A DNA stretch of 64,000 bases. Origin: Hymenobacter puniceus (GTDB lineage: Bacteria > Bacteroidota > Bacteroidia > Cytophagales > Hymenobacteraceae). The notes under the pieces are model-generated. The model made no database searches, had not been told where the DNA came from, and was given only the letters and a program-made list of their open reading frames with translations. Where the stretch lies: assembly GCF_014333525.1 (NCBI RefSeq), contig NZ_JACSCX010000001.1, forward strand, positions 620,001 through 684,000, given 5' to 3'. Numbering within the stretch: position 1 is the stretch's first letter; each line of letters begins with the position of its first letter. Both the position numbers and the translations under genes were made by a program. Shown in pieces: positions 16,229 through 25,763 of this stretch.

Positions 16229-17605
16229 CTACAAGCCGGCCAGCAGTTGCTTGCCTTCCTCGGCCAGTTCCATGCTCAGGTACGGGTTGATGGTCAGGGC
16301 CTGCCGGATCAGAGCCTGACCCTCGGCGGCGCGGCCGGTTTTGGTAGCAATCAGCCCGGCGCGGCAAAGCAGCGTGGGGTTTTTAGAGTTGGTGCGGCGG
16401 GCCTGCGTGATGAGCTTCTGCGCCTCGGCATATTCGCCGCGCTTGTAGTGCACCCAGGCCAGCGTTTCCTGCACATCGATGTTGTCGGGGCGGCGCTCGT
16501 ATTCCAGCTTGGCGTGCTCGAGGGCCTTATCCAGCTCGTTGGTTTTGAGGTAGGCGTAGGCTAGTTCCCGGTCGGCGTAGTGGCCCATCTGTTCGTTTTC
16601 GTCGGCCTCCTTGGCGTCGTTGGCCAGCATACTGATGGCTTCGCGGGCCATGGCGTTGGCTTTGGCCGGCTCGTGGTTGAGGCGGTAGATATCAGTCAGC
16701 TCATCGGCAAAAGCATAGTCCTTCACCGTAGCCCGAGCTTTCTGAAAGTGCGCAATGGCCGCCGGATACTCGTGGCGGGCTTTGGCCACGCGGCCGAGGC
16801 CGGCCAGCGCGTAGGCATAGCCGGGCCGGGCCGCCAGCGCCGTTTGGTACTGCTGCTCGGCGCGGGCCAGGTCGCCGGTGGTTTCGTAGAGGTGGCCCAG
16901 CGTGATGCGCGACCATTCCGTTTGCTCCAGGCCGCTTACGCCGGCTTTCGTGGCCATGTCCATCGCCTCAATAGCACCGGGCACGTCGCCGTGGATTTCG
17001 CGCAGATACGACACCCGGGCGTAGGCGCGCAGGTCGGGGCGCACAGTGTTCATTTTATCGGCCATGCGCACGGCTTCGGGGTAGCGGCCCAGCTCCACAT
17101 TGGCGTCGCAGAGCAGCCCGTATACAAAGGCGTTGTTGGGGTTGATTTGCACGGCCTGTTCGGCCAGGGCCAAGCCTTCGGTGAAGTGATGCTGGGTGAG
17201 ACTAAGCGAGGCTTTGCAGCACAGCGCCTCAAAGTTGTCGGGCTCCCGGCGTAGAATCTCATCGAGCAGCTTCACGGCCGCCATATCATAGTACGGATGG
17301 TCGCCGGTCACGCGGCCTTCCTGCATATAGGCCTGGGCCAGCAGCAGCTGGGCTTTGGTGTCGTCGGGCTGCTCGCGCAGGCGGGCCAGCAGGCCACCCA
17401 CAGCTTGCTGGGTGTTCACCCACTCGCCCCCCAGGGCCAGGTCGCCGTGGCGAGGCTTGAGGGTTGGAACGGGCTCGGGCTTGCGGAAGAAAACCAGCGC
17501 CGCCACGGCTGCCACAAAGCTGAGCAGTAAAATCGGGTAAAGATATTTTCGCACAGAAGTGGGAGTTGAGAGTTCGATACGAAAGACAGGACGCTTCCGC
17601 GGCAC
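16229..17605 (-). CDS. Membrane-anchored tetratricopeptide-repeat protein
   Basis: 458 residues. One transmembrane segment near the N-terminus (about 19-40, YLYPILLLSFVAAVAALVFF) followed by a long helical region with many TPR-like units, for example AQLLLAQAYMQEGRV, ALAGLGRVAKARHEYPAAIA and ETLAWVHYKRGEYAEAQKLI. TPR domains act as scaffolds; here the protein would face the periplasm and could join the DUF4331 protein and the permease. It is the second gene of the five-gene cluster. No enzymatic motif is seen. Confidence 0.85.
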   Translation of the reverse strand: MPRKRPVFRIELSTPTSVRKYLYPILLLSFVAAVAALVFFRKPEPVPTLKPRHGDLALGGEWVNTQQAVGGLLARLREQPDDTKAQLLLAQAYMQEGRVTGDHPYYDMAAVKLLDEILRREPDNFEALCCKASLSLTQHHFTEGLALAEQAVQINPNNAFVYGLLCDANVELGRYPEAVRMADKMNTVRPDLRAYARVSYLREIHGDVPGAIEAMDMATKAGVSGLEQTEWSRITLGHLYETTGDLARAEQQYQTALAARPGYAYALAGLGRVAKARHEYPAAIAHFQKARATVKDYAFADELTDIYRLNHEPAKANAMAREAISMLANDAKEADENEQMGHYADRELAYAYLKTNELDKALEHAKLEYERRPDNIDVQETLAWVHYKRGEYAEAQKLITQARRTNSKNPTLLCRAGLIATKTGRAAEGQALIRQALTINPYLSMELAEEGKQLLAGL

Positions 17606-17758
17606 GCTACCGGCATTTGCAGCACCGGAAGCTACAGATTACCGCCCAAAAGATAGCCGGACACACCCGGGTCCGGCTATCAATCCATTCAACTGTTGGA
17701 TACCACGCCCGACAGGAGGCTAAACGCGGCATCTGGGTGGTTTAGGAGGCAGTTTGGG

Positions 17759-19828
17759 CTAGCGCTGATGCGCAATCCGGATGGTTTGCAGCACCGTTGA
17801 GCCATTCGAAAGCGTGGCTACATAGATGCCGGCCGCCGTGCCGGATGGCATGCGCCACTCGTACTCGTAGGCACCAGGCTTATGGGCTTTGCCCTTCATC
17901 GGCGTGGAAATTACGCGGCCGTTCAGGTCAGTGATGCGCAGCGTCAGGTCCGACTTCATGCCCACTTCGTAGCGGAATGTCGTCTGGTCTACCACTGGGT
18001 TCGGGAAAGCCACGAAGTTGTCCACGGTGTTTGGCTGCAAACCCAGGCCGCCAGTGGCGTTGCGCTGCGACAAAGCTACGCGTTGTGCTTTGGTACCGCT
18101 CCAGGGAGTTTGGGCGTAAGGGAAACCGGCTTTAAACGTGGTGTCGTTGGCTTCGATACCAGTACGGAACCCAACTACACTCAGCAACTGCGGGGTCAGC
18201 GGGCTGGTAGCGGTGGCCGTGTAGTCGTCATAAAACAAACCGATGGCGGCCAGCACGGCACCGCCCACTGCCTGCAGTTCAATACGGGTCACGTCATCTT
18301 CCAAACGACGACCGTTCGGGAAGCCGTCCATGTTCGGAATGGGCTGCAGCGTAGCGCTGGTATTATAGCGCGGGTCCGTGAGGCCCAATACGGCGGCCTG
18401 CAGCAAGCCTTCGGAGCTGAAATCAGCCGAGTTGCGGGGCGTAGCTGGCACCGCCATGTTCAGGCGCAGCATGTCGCCGAGCACAGGCAGGAAGTTGTTG
18501 ATGAACGGCTTGCCGGCGGCCAATGGGTTGCGGGCGGGCTTGCCGGTAGCCAGCTGGTACGGCGGCAGGTTGGGCACACCGGTATGGAAGATCGGCAAAA
18601 TATCTACGGAGCGGGGCTTGCCGGCACGCAACAGATACGGCCCGAACGTAGGATCAGCAAACACGGTACCGGCGCGCTGGGCAGGCGTCAGGCCCGATAC
18701 GCCGTTGGCGCCGTTGCGGAAGTCGAAAGCCTGCAGCGAGTTGCTTTGAATGCGCAACGGGGCCAGACCCGGTACAGCAGCACCGAAGTAGGTGGTGCCG
18801 TTGGCCATGCCTTCGGCCATATACAGGCCAAGCTCAGGGTTGGAGAGGTAATCGTCGGTGGTAGCGTCCTCGGTGTACGGCGTGCGCGAGTTCCAGCGGT
18901 CCTTGCCGCCGATGGGCACAATTACTTCGTTGGTGAGCGGCATACCAATGCGCGACACCTGAATCCAGTTGCCGGAGTGCGCCTGCGTGCCATCGGCATT
19001 GAGCGTGCGCAACGCGGGGCGGCTGGCCGAAGCCCACACGCCAATCACGAAGTCCGGATCGAGGATAGTGGCCGCCTGCGCGGCCGTTTTGCCGTCTTTC
19101 TGCAGCACCGAAATCGGAATCTGCAGGGCAATGGCATGCGTGTTTTTGCGGGCCAGGCCGTCGCGGGCGCTTGCCGTGCGAATACCGCCCAAATCGAAAA
19201 TACCGCCCAGGTCCGCAAAGAATGGGTCGTCGGTCGGGCCGCAGAATACTCTTACGCCATTGGCGGCGGTGCGAATAGCACCGGTCATCAGGGCTTCATA
19301 CGTCGTGTTCAGGCCGGCGGCGCTGGTGATGGAGCGCGGCCCTACGTTGGTTGGGGGGACAATGCCGTTGGTTACCAGCGTGGTGGTAGCACCGCCCCGA
19401 ATGGCTTCGAGGGTGTAGGTGGTTTTCAGGTTCTGCTGCCCCAGCCGGATGTTGAAAAACGTGGTGGGGTCCTGGTTGGTGCGCGCAAACGTGAAACGGT
19501 AGGTGATATCGTCGCCGGTGGTGGTGGCGCTGTTCTTCACGTGAATCTCGTAGCGCACGTTTTCGCCGAACGTATTGTAGTTGGGGCCGCCCTGTGGCAG
19601 CTCCAGCGGAATGTAGTTGGCGATAATCGTTACCGTCTCGGGCGCATCCGGGCTGCGGAAGGCGTACAGGTCGGTGTTATCGGCCAACGGGTCGTCGGCA
19701 ATAAGCGGAGCCTCGCGGTGGCTGGAAGCTTCCAGCCGGGTGCCTTGCCCACTCCAGGCAACGGCTCCTACCACGGCGGTAGTGGCGGCAGCCAGCATCA
19801 GAATGGGACGCGTAATGTTTTTTGCCAT
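17759..19828 (-). CDS. DUF4331 domain secreted protein with T9SS sorting domain
   Basis: 689 residues. N-terminal signal peptide (ILMLAAATTAVVGAVAWS) followed by the DUF4331 hallmark SSHREAPLIADDPLADNTD at 35-53 and DLYAFRSPD. The DUF4331 body appears to extend to about residue 590. The end is a T9SS type A sorting domain, FVAFPNPVVDQTTFRYEV to GIYVATLSNGS, so it should be exported across the outer membrane and attached or released. The molecular function of DUF4331 is not established; the conserved His/Glu/Asp residues near the start may bind a ligand. It is the first gene of the cluster that continues with TPR, HupE/UreJ-like, Cys/His-rich and TonB receptor genes. Confidence 0.9.
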   Translation of the reverse strand: MAKNITRPILMLAAATTAVVGAVAWSGQGTRLEASSHREAPLIADDPLADNTDLYAFRSPDAPETVTIIANYIPLELPQGGPNYNTFGENVRYEIHVKNSATTTGDDITYRFTFARTNQDPTTFFNIRLGQQNLKTTYTLEAIRGGATTTLVTNGIVPPTNVGPRSITSAAGLNTTYEALMTGAIRTAANGVRVFCGPTDDPFFADLGGIFDLGGIRTASARDGLARKNTHAIALQIPISVLQKDGKTAAQAATILDPDFVIGVWASASRPALRTLNADGTQAHSGNWIQVSRIGMPLTNEVIVPIGGKDRWNSRTPYTEDATTDDYLSNPELGLYMAEGMANGTTYFGAAVPGLAPLRIQSNSLQAFDFRNGANGVSGLTPAQRAGTVFADPTFGPYLLRAGKPRSVDILPIFHTGVPNLPPYQLATGKPARNPLAAGKPFINNFLPVLGDMLRLNMAVPATPRNSADFSSEGLLQAAVLGLTDPRYNTSATLQPIPNMDGFPNGRRLEDDVTRIELQAVGGAVLAAIGLFYDDYTATATSPLTPQLLSVVGFRTGIEANDTTFKAGFPYAQTPWSGTKAQRVALSQRNATGGLGLQPNTVDNFVAFPNPVVDQTTFRYEVGMKSDLTLRITDLNGRVISTPMKGKAHKPGAYEYEWRMPSGTAAGIYVATLSNGSTVLQTIRIAHQR

Positions 19829-20256
19829 GATGATAAGGGGGTTGAAATGGGTAAAAACAGGGAATTACAAGTCAACCACGGGCAGCAGGCCAATGGTGGC
19901 AAAGACACGGACAGGCAAAGCAAGCAGGGTGTGCTAAACAGCTAATAGAGCGGGAGCAGACGCACAGAATGTCTGCGGGCCTAAGGTATCTCTGCCGAAA
20001 AGAATAGAGGCCGGCAGTATTAATTTATATCTATACCTGCAAGTACGGCAAATGTTGATGCCGTGGTTTGAGAAGAACAGAATTATGTACACCCTTTATT
20101 GAACCATCTGCATCACTGCTTTGGCAGGAAGGGCTGACCGGGCCGCGGGCGGGTTTTCTTCCGTACTTTTGGGGCCATTACGTGCCAGGCTGGTTGTTCC
20201 TGCCTGCGTCGTTTTGCCTCACCGTGCGCGCCTGCTTGGCGCGCTGTCTTTTCGCT
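19829..20256. other. Divergent intergenic gap between the DUF4331 and hscA-like genes
   Basis: 428 bases. An AT-rich stretch lies at about 20014-20045, and GCAGAC/GTCTGC (19956-19976) could form a small hairpin. A TACTTTTG box for the rightward gene lies at 20164-20171. An in-frame extension of the hscA-like frame (20068-20256) has no Hsp70 similarity and is not taken as coding. Confidence 0.55.
20164..20171 (+). promoter_or_regulatory. Bacteroidota -7 box (TACTTTTG) upstream of the hscA-like gene
   Basis: Exact TAnnTTTG match 85 bases before the start codon. The expected -33 TTTG is not seen in the GC-rich sequence upstream. Confidence 0.45.
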
Positions 20257-22116
20257 ATGGCTAAAGTCGCAATCAACCTTTCCACCGGAAGCATACAGCA
20301 GGAAGAAATCATTGTCGGCATCGATTTGGGCACCACCAACTCGCTGGTAGCCTACATTCAGCCCGACACGCGCCAGCCCCGCGCCATCAACGACCAGGGC
20401 CGTGGCACCATCGTGCCGTCGGTGGTGCACTTTCCGCAGGGTGGCGAAACGCCCATTGTGGGCACCGACGCCAAGCAATACCTGCTTACCGACTCTGAAA
20501 ACACCATTTATTCGGTGAAGCGCCTGCTGGGCAAGAGCTACAAAGACTTGGGCGAGCATGCCCGCGAGCTGGGCTACAAGGTCATCGATGACAACTCGGA
20601 AGGCCTAGTGAAAATCCGGGTTGCCGATAAGTTCTACTCCCCTATCGAGCTGTCGGCCGAGATTCTGCGGGAGTTGCGCGCCCGCGCTGAGCACGCCCTG
20701 AAAACGCCCGTCAACAAAGCCGTCATTACGGTGCCGGCCTACTTCAACGACTCGCAGCGCCAGGCCACCCGCGACGCCGGCCGCCTGGCGGGCCTGGAGG
20801 TGCTACGCATCGTGAACGAGCCTACAGCCGCCGCGCTGGCCTACGGCATCGGCCTGAGCCCCGACGAGGAAAAGACCGTGGCCGTATACGACCTCGGCGG
20901 CGGCACCTTCGACGTGAGCATCCTGCGCATTCAGCAGGGCATATTCGAGGTGCTGAGCACCAACGGCGACACGTACCTGGGCGGCGACGACCTGGACCGC
21001 GCCATCTACGACCATTGGGCCAGTGAGTACCAGCTTACCACGGCGCTTTTCCAGAGCGCCGAAACGCAGCAGCAGCTGCGCCTATTGGCTGAGGAAGCCA
21101 AAAAGCAACTCAGCCAGCACGACACCTTCGAAGCTGATTTCAATGGCACCAGGCTGCCGCTCAGCAAGGTAAAATTCAACGAGCTGATCGGACCGATGGT
21201 GGAGCGCACGCTGGCTAGCTGCCGCCAGGCCCTGGCCGATGCCAAGCTCACGCCCGCTGACCTCGACGCCGTGCTGCTGGTGGGCGGCTCCACGCGGGTG
21301 CCGCTGGTGTACGATTCGGTTTCCACGTTTTTCCAGCAGCCCGCCAACAACTCCCTCAACCCCGACGAGGTGGTAGCGCTGGGCGCCGCCATTCAGGCCG
21401 ACATCCTGGCCGGCAACCGTCGCGACGTGCTGCTGCTCGACGTGACGCCGCTCACGCTCGGCATCGAAACGCTGGGCGGCCTGATGGACCCCATCATTCC
21501 GCGTAACTCCAAAATTCCGACTAAGGCCGGCCGCCAGTACACCACCAGCGTGGATGGGCAGGTGAACCTGAAGATTTCGGTGTATCAGGGCGAGCGAGAT
21601 TTGGTGCAGGAAAACCGCAAGCTGGCCGAGTTTGATCTGCGCGGCATCCCGGCTATGCCCGCCGGTTTGCCCAAGGTGGATGTGAACTTCATCCTGAACG
21701 CCGACGGCATTCTGAAGGTGGAGGCCATTGAGCTGCGCTCCAACACGCGCCAGGCCGTGGAAATCAAGCCCCAGTACGGCCTGACGGATGAGCAGGTAGA
21801 GCAGATGCTGATGGACTCGCTCACTCACGCCCGCGAAGACGTAGCGGCCCGCATGGTGATTGAGGCCCGCACCGTGGCCGAGCAGATGCTCTACCAAGTG
21901 GAGCGCTTCGTGGAGAAAAACCAGCTCCACCTCACTGAAGACGAAATCACGCAGACTGCCGCTGCCACCCAGCGCCTGCGCGAGTCGCTGGAAACCCGCG
22001 ACAAGGACACCATCCTTAAAGCCGTAGACGAGCTCGAAGCCCTCACCAGCCCCTACGCCGAGCGGGTGATGAATATCTCCATTAAGCAGGCCATGACCGG
22101 CAAGAAGATTGAGTAG
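20257..22116 (+). CDS. hscA: HscA-like Hsp70 chaperone
   Basis: 619 residues from the ATG at 20257, which gives [20 protein letters not shown] before the Hsp70 signature [15 protein letters not shown]. ATPase motifs are complete: [47 protein letters not shown]. The length and the ending ([20 protein letters not shown]) fit HscA rather than the longer DnaK, which ends in an acidic tail. HscA helps transfer Fe-S clusters from the IscU scaffold with the co-chaperone HscB. No isc genes flank it, so the HscA label rests on the protein itself; a general DnaK paralogue is the alternative. Confidence 0.8.
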   Translation: MAKVAINLSTGSIQQEEIIVGIDLGTTNSLVAYIQPDTRQPRAINDQGRGTIVPSVVHFPQGGETPIVGTDAKQYLLTDSENTIYSVKRLLGKSYKDLGEHARELGYKVIDDNSEGLVKIRVADKFYSPIELSAEILRELRARAEHALKTPVNKAVITVPAYFNDSQRQATRDAGRLAGLEVLRIVNEPTAAALAYGIGLSPDEEKTVAVYDLGGGTFDVSILRIQQGIFEVLSTNGDTYLGGDDLDRAIYDHWASEYQLTTALFQSAETQQQLRLLAEEAKKQLSQHDTFEADFNGTRLPLSKVKFNELIGPMVERTLASCRQALADAKLTPADLDAVLLVGGSTRVPLVYDSVSTFFQQPANNSLNPDEVVALGAAIQADILAGNRRDVLLLDVTPLTLGIETLGGLMDPIIPRNSKIPTKAGRQYTTSVDGQVNLKISVYQGERDLVQENRKLAEFDLRGIPAMPAGLPKVDVNFILNADGILKVEAIELRSNTRQAVEIKPQYGLTDEQVEQMLMDSLTHAREDVAARMVIEARTVAEQMLYQVERFVEKNQLHLTEDEITQTAAATQRLRESLETRDKDTILKAVDELEALTSPYAERVMNISIKQAMTGKKIE

Positions 22117-22182
22117 TCATTCTCGCTGCTCTTGGCACATACCTTTCGCGCCAATGCGGCTGAACCTTCGCATTTCCGATTT

Positions 22183-22220
22183 GCAAAAATGCCCTGCCGC
22201 AAGCGGCAGGGCATTTTTGC
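22183..22220. terminator. Intrinsic terminator after the hscA-like gene
   Basis: GCAAAAATGCCCTGCCGC-AA-GCGGCAGGGCATTTTTGC, 18-bp perfect arms with a T-tract on both strands. Confidence 0.93.
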
Positions 22221-22339
22221 TTACTTTGGCTTGGGCAGCTGCACCAGCCTGAGCTACACCTGGCAGCACTAAACAGTACAAAAAAAGTTTCACCTTACCA
22301 GAGCATCCTGTCTGCGGTAGTAAACGGCACAAAAGCACT

Positions 22340-23560
22340 ATGAACGTACATCTTCAGCACCTGTATCAATTGGCTCAGCAACCTAGCCGCCGCATTATTG
22401 GGTTGATGTCGGGCACTTCGCTGGATGGGCTGGATGTGGCGCTGTGCCAGCTGCACGGGCACGGCACGGCTACCCGGCTGGAGCTGGAGCAGTTTATTAC
22501 TGTGCCTTACGATGATGAGGTGCGCCGCCGTATTCGGGCAGTATTTGCGGGAGGCGTTGCAGGGCAAGTAAGCCTGGAGTATCTAACCCTGCTTCACCCC
22601 TGGCTAGGCGCATTGCACGCCGATATGGTGCTGCGCTGCCTGCGGGAATGGCAGATTGCACCAGCAGAGGTTGACCTGATTGCCAGCCACGGCCAGACGG
22701 TGTACCACGTGCCGGCTCATCAGCACCAGCACCCCGATTTTATGGGCCGCAACGCTACACTGCAGCTCGGCGACGGCGACCAGGTGGCCGTGGGCACGGG
22801 CATTATTACGCTCAGCGACTTCCGGCAAAAGCATATTGCTGCTGGTGGAGAAGGCGCTCCGCTGGCTGCCTACGGCGACTATCTGCTGCTCAGTAGTGCC
22901 ACCGAGAAGCGGCTGCTGCTCAACCTGGGCGGTATCGCCAACTTCACTTACCTGCCGCGCACCGGCCACGATGCCAGCACAGCCTTCAGCACCGATACGG
23001 GCCCTGGCAATACGCTGCTTGACGCCACTGTCCGGGCTCATTACCCGCACCTGCCTTACGACGAAGACGGCCGGCTGGCGCTGGCCGGCCAGGTGCACCC
23101 TCAATTGCTGGCCGCTTTACTCGACCATCCTTTCTTTGCCGCCGAGCTGCCCAAAACCACTGGTCCCGAGCTATTCGGGGCCAGCTATCTGCAACAGGCG
23201 CAAGAGCGCACCGGCACGCAGCAGCTAAGAACGGAAGACCTGCTGGCGACGCTGGTAGAGCTTAGTGCGGCCGGTGTGGCGCGGGCCGCGCAGCAGGTAT
23301 TTGGGTTACAGCCCGCACTGGCAGTATACAGTAGCGGTGGCGGCGCCCATAATCCGGCGCTGCACGCAGCCCTGCAACGGCATTTACCCGCGTGCCACTT
23401 TGCCACCACAGAGGCCCTGGGTATTCTGCCCGACGCCAAAGAAGCTATTCTGTTTGCAGTGCTGGCAAACGAGGCGGTAGCCGGTCAGCCGGTGGCTATT
23501 GGAGCAGGGCGGCAGCGGGTACCAGCTGTCAGCATGGGGAAGATTTCGTTGCCGGGATGA
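22340..23560 (+). CDS. anmK: Anhydro-N-acetylmuramic acid kinase AnmK
   Basis: 406 residues; E. coli AnmK is slightly shorter. The N-terminus has the family signature RRIIGLMSGTSLDGLDVALC. DLIASHGQTVYHVP, LQLGDGDQVAV, LLLNLGGIANFTYLP and FSTDTGPGNTLLDA match the substrate and ATP sites. The enzyme opens and phosphorylates 1,6-anhydroMurNAc to MurNAc-6-phosphate during peptidoglycan recycling in the cytoplasm. The rest of the recycling pathway is not in the window. It is a single-gene unit between a terminator and a palindromic repeat. Confidence 0.96.
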   Translation: MNVHLQHLYQLAQQPSRRIIGLMSGTSLDGLDVALCQLHGHGTATRLELEQFITVPYDDEVRRRIRAVFAGGVAGQVSLEYLTLLHPWLGALHADMVLRCLREWQIAPAEVDLIASHGQTVYHVPAHQHQHPDFMGRNATLQLGDGDQVAVGTGIITLSDFRQKHIAAGGEGAPLAAYGDYLLLSSATEKRLLLNLGGIANFTYLPRTGHDASTAFSTDTGPGNTLLDATVRAHYPHLPYDEDGRLALAGQVHPQLLAALLDHPFFAAELPKTTGPELFGASYLQQAQERTGTQQLRTEDLLATLVELSAAGVARAAQQVFGLQPALAVYSSGGGAHNPALHAALQRHLPACHFATTEALGILPDAKEAILFAVLANEAVAGQPVAIGAGRQRVPAVSMGKISLPG

Positions 23561-23581
23561 TATTGGGTAATGAAGAGGACA

Positions 23582-23697
23582 AATCCAGAACGTCATTCCG
23601 AACGGAGCGAGGAATCTCGCCAGTGTAGTAACTGATTCTACCACACTAGCGAGATTCCTTGCTCCGCTCGGAATGACATTCTGGATTATTTTTAACA
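23582..23697. repeat. Palindromic dispersed element, family A, long copy
   Basis: AATCCAGAACGTCATTCCGA at the left and TCGGAATGACATTCTGGATT at the right are reverse complements with one mismatch; the inner arms GGAATCTCGCCAGTGT and ACACTAGCGAGATTCC also pair. The whole 116 bases is a nearly continuous hairpin. It ends two bases before the stop codon of the next gene. Confidence 0.9.
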
Positions 23698-23699
23698 CG

Positions 23700-24185
23700 T
23701 CACTTCCTCCCTTCTCCCAGCGGCACCAGGCCAAAGCTGAGCACCTGCCGGGCGGTGGTATCACGGAAGGTAACGTCGAGCTGCAGGTGCGGGCGAGCAG
23801 CAAGCGTATCGCTACGAAACAGGAAGGCCACAAAAGTGCGGGTCGTATTGTCGGCGCTGATGCGGAAACCCAATTTGTAGAGGTCGATGGTGGGCTGGTA
23901 GCGCTGACCCTGCTGATAGAGTGGCGCGGCCGTGGCCTGAAACCGCGCCAGGGGTATGTGCTGGCTGACTTCGGGGGCGAGCAAGGTGTAGGCCGCCGGA
24001 TAGTTGCCCTCCAGCACAGCCAGCAGAAACTGCCGCGCCACCTGAATCTGGGATGAAACAACTGGGGATACAGGCCAAGCTACTACAGGCGCTGGCTGCT
24101 GCGCGCTCAGGGGGCCGGCAGCTCCCAGCAAAGCACTCAGCACCCAGCAAAAACAACGGAACGTGGTACTACTCATGCTCCGCAT
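23700..24185 (-). CDS. Small secreted protein of unknown function
   Basis: 161 residues. Signal peptide at about 1-28 (CFCWVLSALLGAAGPLSAQ). The mature part starts with VARQFLLAVLEGNYPAAYTL and ends with strands rich in Thr and Leu (PHLQLDVTFRDTTARQVLSF). This layout resembles DUF3887/NTF2-like secreted proteins, but the match is by eye only. It begins 31 bases after the ftsB-like gene on the same strand and may be co-transcribed. Function unknown. Confidence 0.65.
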   Translation of the reverse strand: MRSMSSTTFRCFCWVLSALLGAAGPLSAQQPAPVVAWPVSPVVSSQIQVARQFLLAVLEGNYPAAYTLLAPEVSQHIPLARFQATAAPLYQQGQRYQPTIDLYKLGFRISADNTTRTFVAFLFRSDTLAARPHLQLDVTFRDTTARQVLSFGLVPLGEGRK

Positions 24186-24216
24186 ACGGCAAACTTAGCG
24201 CCACGAAGCGCCCTGC

Positions 24217-24531
24217 TTATTTCTGCTCCTGAGGAACCAGCACGAAAACGTCTTCGCCAGGACGCTTCATAAGGTATTTTTCCCGCGCGAATTTTTCCAG
24301 CAGCTCCGGGCTGCTTAGCAGCTCAGCCCGCTCACGCTTTACTACCTCAATGTTGTCGAGGTAATATTGTTTTTCGGTTTGCAGCTCCTGCAGCTTAGCG
24401 TACATGTCGTATTGCTTCAGCAAGTCGTTGGAGTCGAAAACGAACATCCAGACCAGAAACCCGAGCCCGGTGTAGAAGTAGAAGCTGCGCAGAAAGCGCG
24501 GCACGCGCGCCGTTAGGTCGGAGAGTTGCAT
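24217..24531 (-). CDS. Septum formation initiator family protein (FtsB/DivIC-like)
   Basis: 104 residues from the ATG at 24531; an in-frame ATG at 24549 would add six residues. One transmembrane helix (about 17-33, YFYTGLGFLVWMFVF) is followed by a coiled coil (YAKLQELQTEKQYYLDNIEV) and the DivIC/FtsB ending EKFAREKYLMKRPGEDVFVL. Such proteins link FtsL and FtsQ/DivIB in the divisome at the inner membrane. It lies downstream of eno on the same strand, a pairing I know from many Bacteroidota, but here the CARDB-type gene stands between them. Confidence 0.88.
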   Translation of the reverse strand: MQLSDLTARVPRFLRSFYFYTGLGFLVWMFVFDSNDLLKQYDMYAKLQELQTEKQYYLDNIEVVKRERAELLSSPELLEKFAREKYLMKRPGEDVFVLVPQEQK

Positions 24532-24662
24532 ACTCAAAGATACAAGCATTTACAGCAGATTGGGAGGGCCAGCTGCGCGCATTGGATGGTGGCATTTCGC
24601 CTTCCTTGCGCCTGCACCATCCGTCTTATCCAGCAAGCACTTTTCCAGGCCGGCCCATTTGC

Positions 24663-25763
24663 CTACTGAATCACCACGCGGCTTATTGCTTCCCGATCAG
24701 GCAGTAGCAGCTGAAGCGTGTAAGTGCCTGCCGGTAGGTTTCTGGTATCAAACTGCGCTACTACCTGCGTTGGAAGCACACGCTGCTGCATCACCAGCCG
24801 CCCCATCATATCCACTAGCAGCAAGTTTGCTGCCTTGCCTGCTGCGTCCACTCGTATCGTTAGGCCGTCACCCTTGGCTACCGGGTTGGGGTACACCTGC
24901 AAGGCGCCGGACAGCATGGCACCAGTGGTTGATAACGCCCCAGGCACCACCAGCCGCAGCGCCCGCGAATTGTTGCGCTCATTGGATTCGGCTATCAGGT
25001 TGCGTGGATCTATTACCAGCAGCAGGTAGTAGGCGCCGGGCGCAGTAGTGACGGGTACGCCCAGCGCAGGAGCCGAAAAGATAGTAAGCGCGCCCGTCGA
25101 GCCATTGCTGACTCCTGGGAGGCTTCCACTGATAATCTGCCCCATAAACACATCCGTACTCGCCGAAAAAACGGTATCCGCCGACAAATAGAAACCCACT
25201 TCACACGCCCCAACAGCACCAGTACCCCGGTTGGCAATAAAGGAGAAAACGCCCGTACTGCCGCCGGCAGGCACCACACTAAAGGAAATAGACGGCCGCC
25301 ACAGCTCCAGATCGGGCAGCCGCGGTGTGCCCTGTGCAACCTGCACCGGAAACGTAACCACGTTGTTGGTTTCGTCTGATTCCACTTCGGCATTCAGTGG
25401 GTCGGCTACCAGCACCAGGTAGTAGCTGCCCGTAGTGGTCAGGGGCGGGATGGTGGCTGTAATGGACGTCGGGCCAGACTGTCCTGCCATCAGCAGCCCC
25501 TGGCAGCTGGCTCCCAGATAGGCGTCGTTGGCATCCCAGGTGGTATTGGCCGACAGGTAGTAGCCAACGCAGTTAAATTGCGCGCCCGCTCCCTGATTGC
25601 CATTGACGCGAATGTGTGCGGCCATTGGGTACACACCACCGGCTTCCACAGCAGCAGGCAACGTAAATGGTGCGACTACCACCAGATCCGGCCGGTTTTG
25701 CGCTTGCCCTGAACCAACCAGCCCAATCAGCAGCCAGCAGACGAATAGTACGTGTTTTACCAT
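24663..25763 (-). CDS. CARDB-type secreted protein with T9SS sorting domain
   Basis: 366 residues from the ATG at 25763, the start that opens a signal peptide (LFVCWLLIGLVGSGQAQ). Two Ig-like CARDB-type repeats follow: NRPDLVVVAPF to DPLNAEVESDETNNVV, and LPDLELWRPSI to DPRNLIAESNERNNSR. Both repeats hold the typical D/E-S-x-E-x-N-N end. The C-terminus is a T9SS type A sorting domain (LQVYPNPVAKG to LPAGTYTLQLL). Likely a cell-surface or secreted adhesion or structural protein; the ligand is unknown. Confidence 0.88.
   Translation of the reverse strand: MVKHVLFVCWLLIGLVGSGQAQNRPDLVVVAPFTLPAAVEAGGVYPMAAHIRVNGNQGAGAQFNCVGYYLSANTTWDANDAYLGASCQGLLMAGQSGPTSITATIPPLTTTGSYYLVLVADPLNAEVESDETNNVVTFPVQVAQGTPRLPDLELWRPSISFSVVPAGGSTGVFSFIANRGTGAVGACEVGFYLSADTVFSASTDVFMGQIISGSLPGVSNGSTGALTIFSAPALGVPVTTAPGAYYLLLVIDPRNLIAESNERNNSRALRLVVPGALSTTGAMLSGALQVYPNPVAKGDGLTIRVDAAGKAANLLLVDMMGRLVMQQRVLPTQVVAQFDTRNLPAGTYTLQLLLPDREAISRVVIQ

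Noticed and set aside
17882..19945. 687-codon plus-strand frame opposite the DUF4331 gene
   Set aside because: Antisense shadow; rich in Gly, Arg, Val and His with no domain, while the minus strand encodes a clear signal peptide, DUF4331 and T9SS domain.
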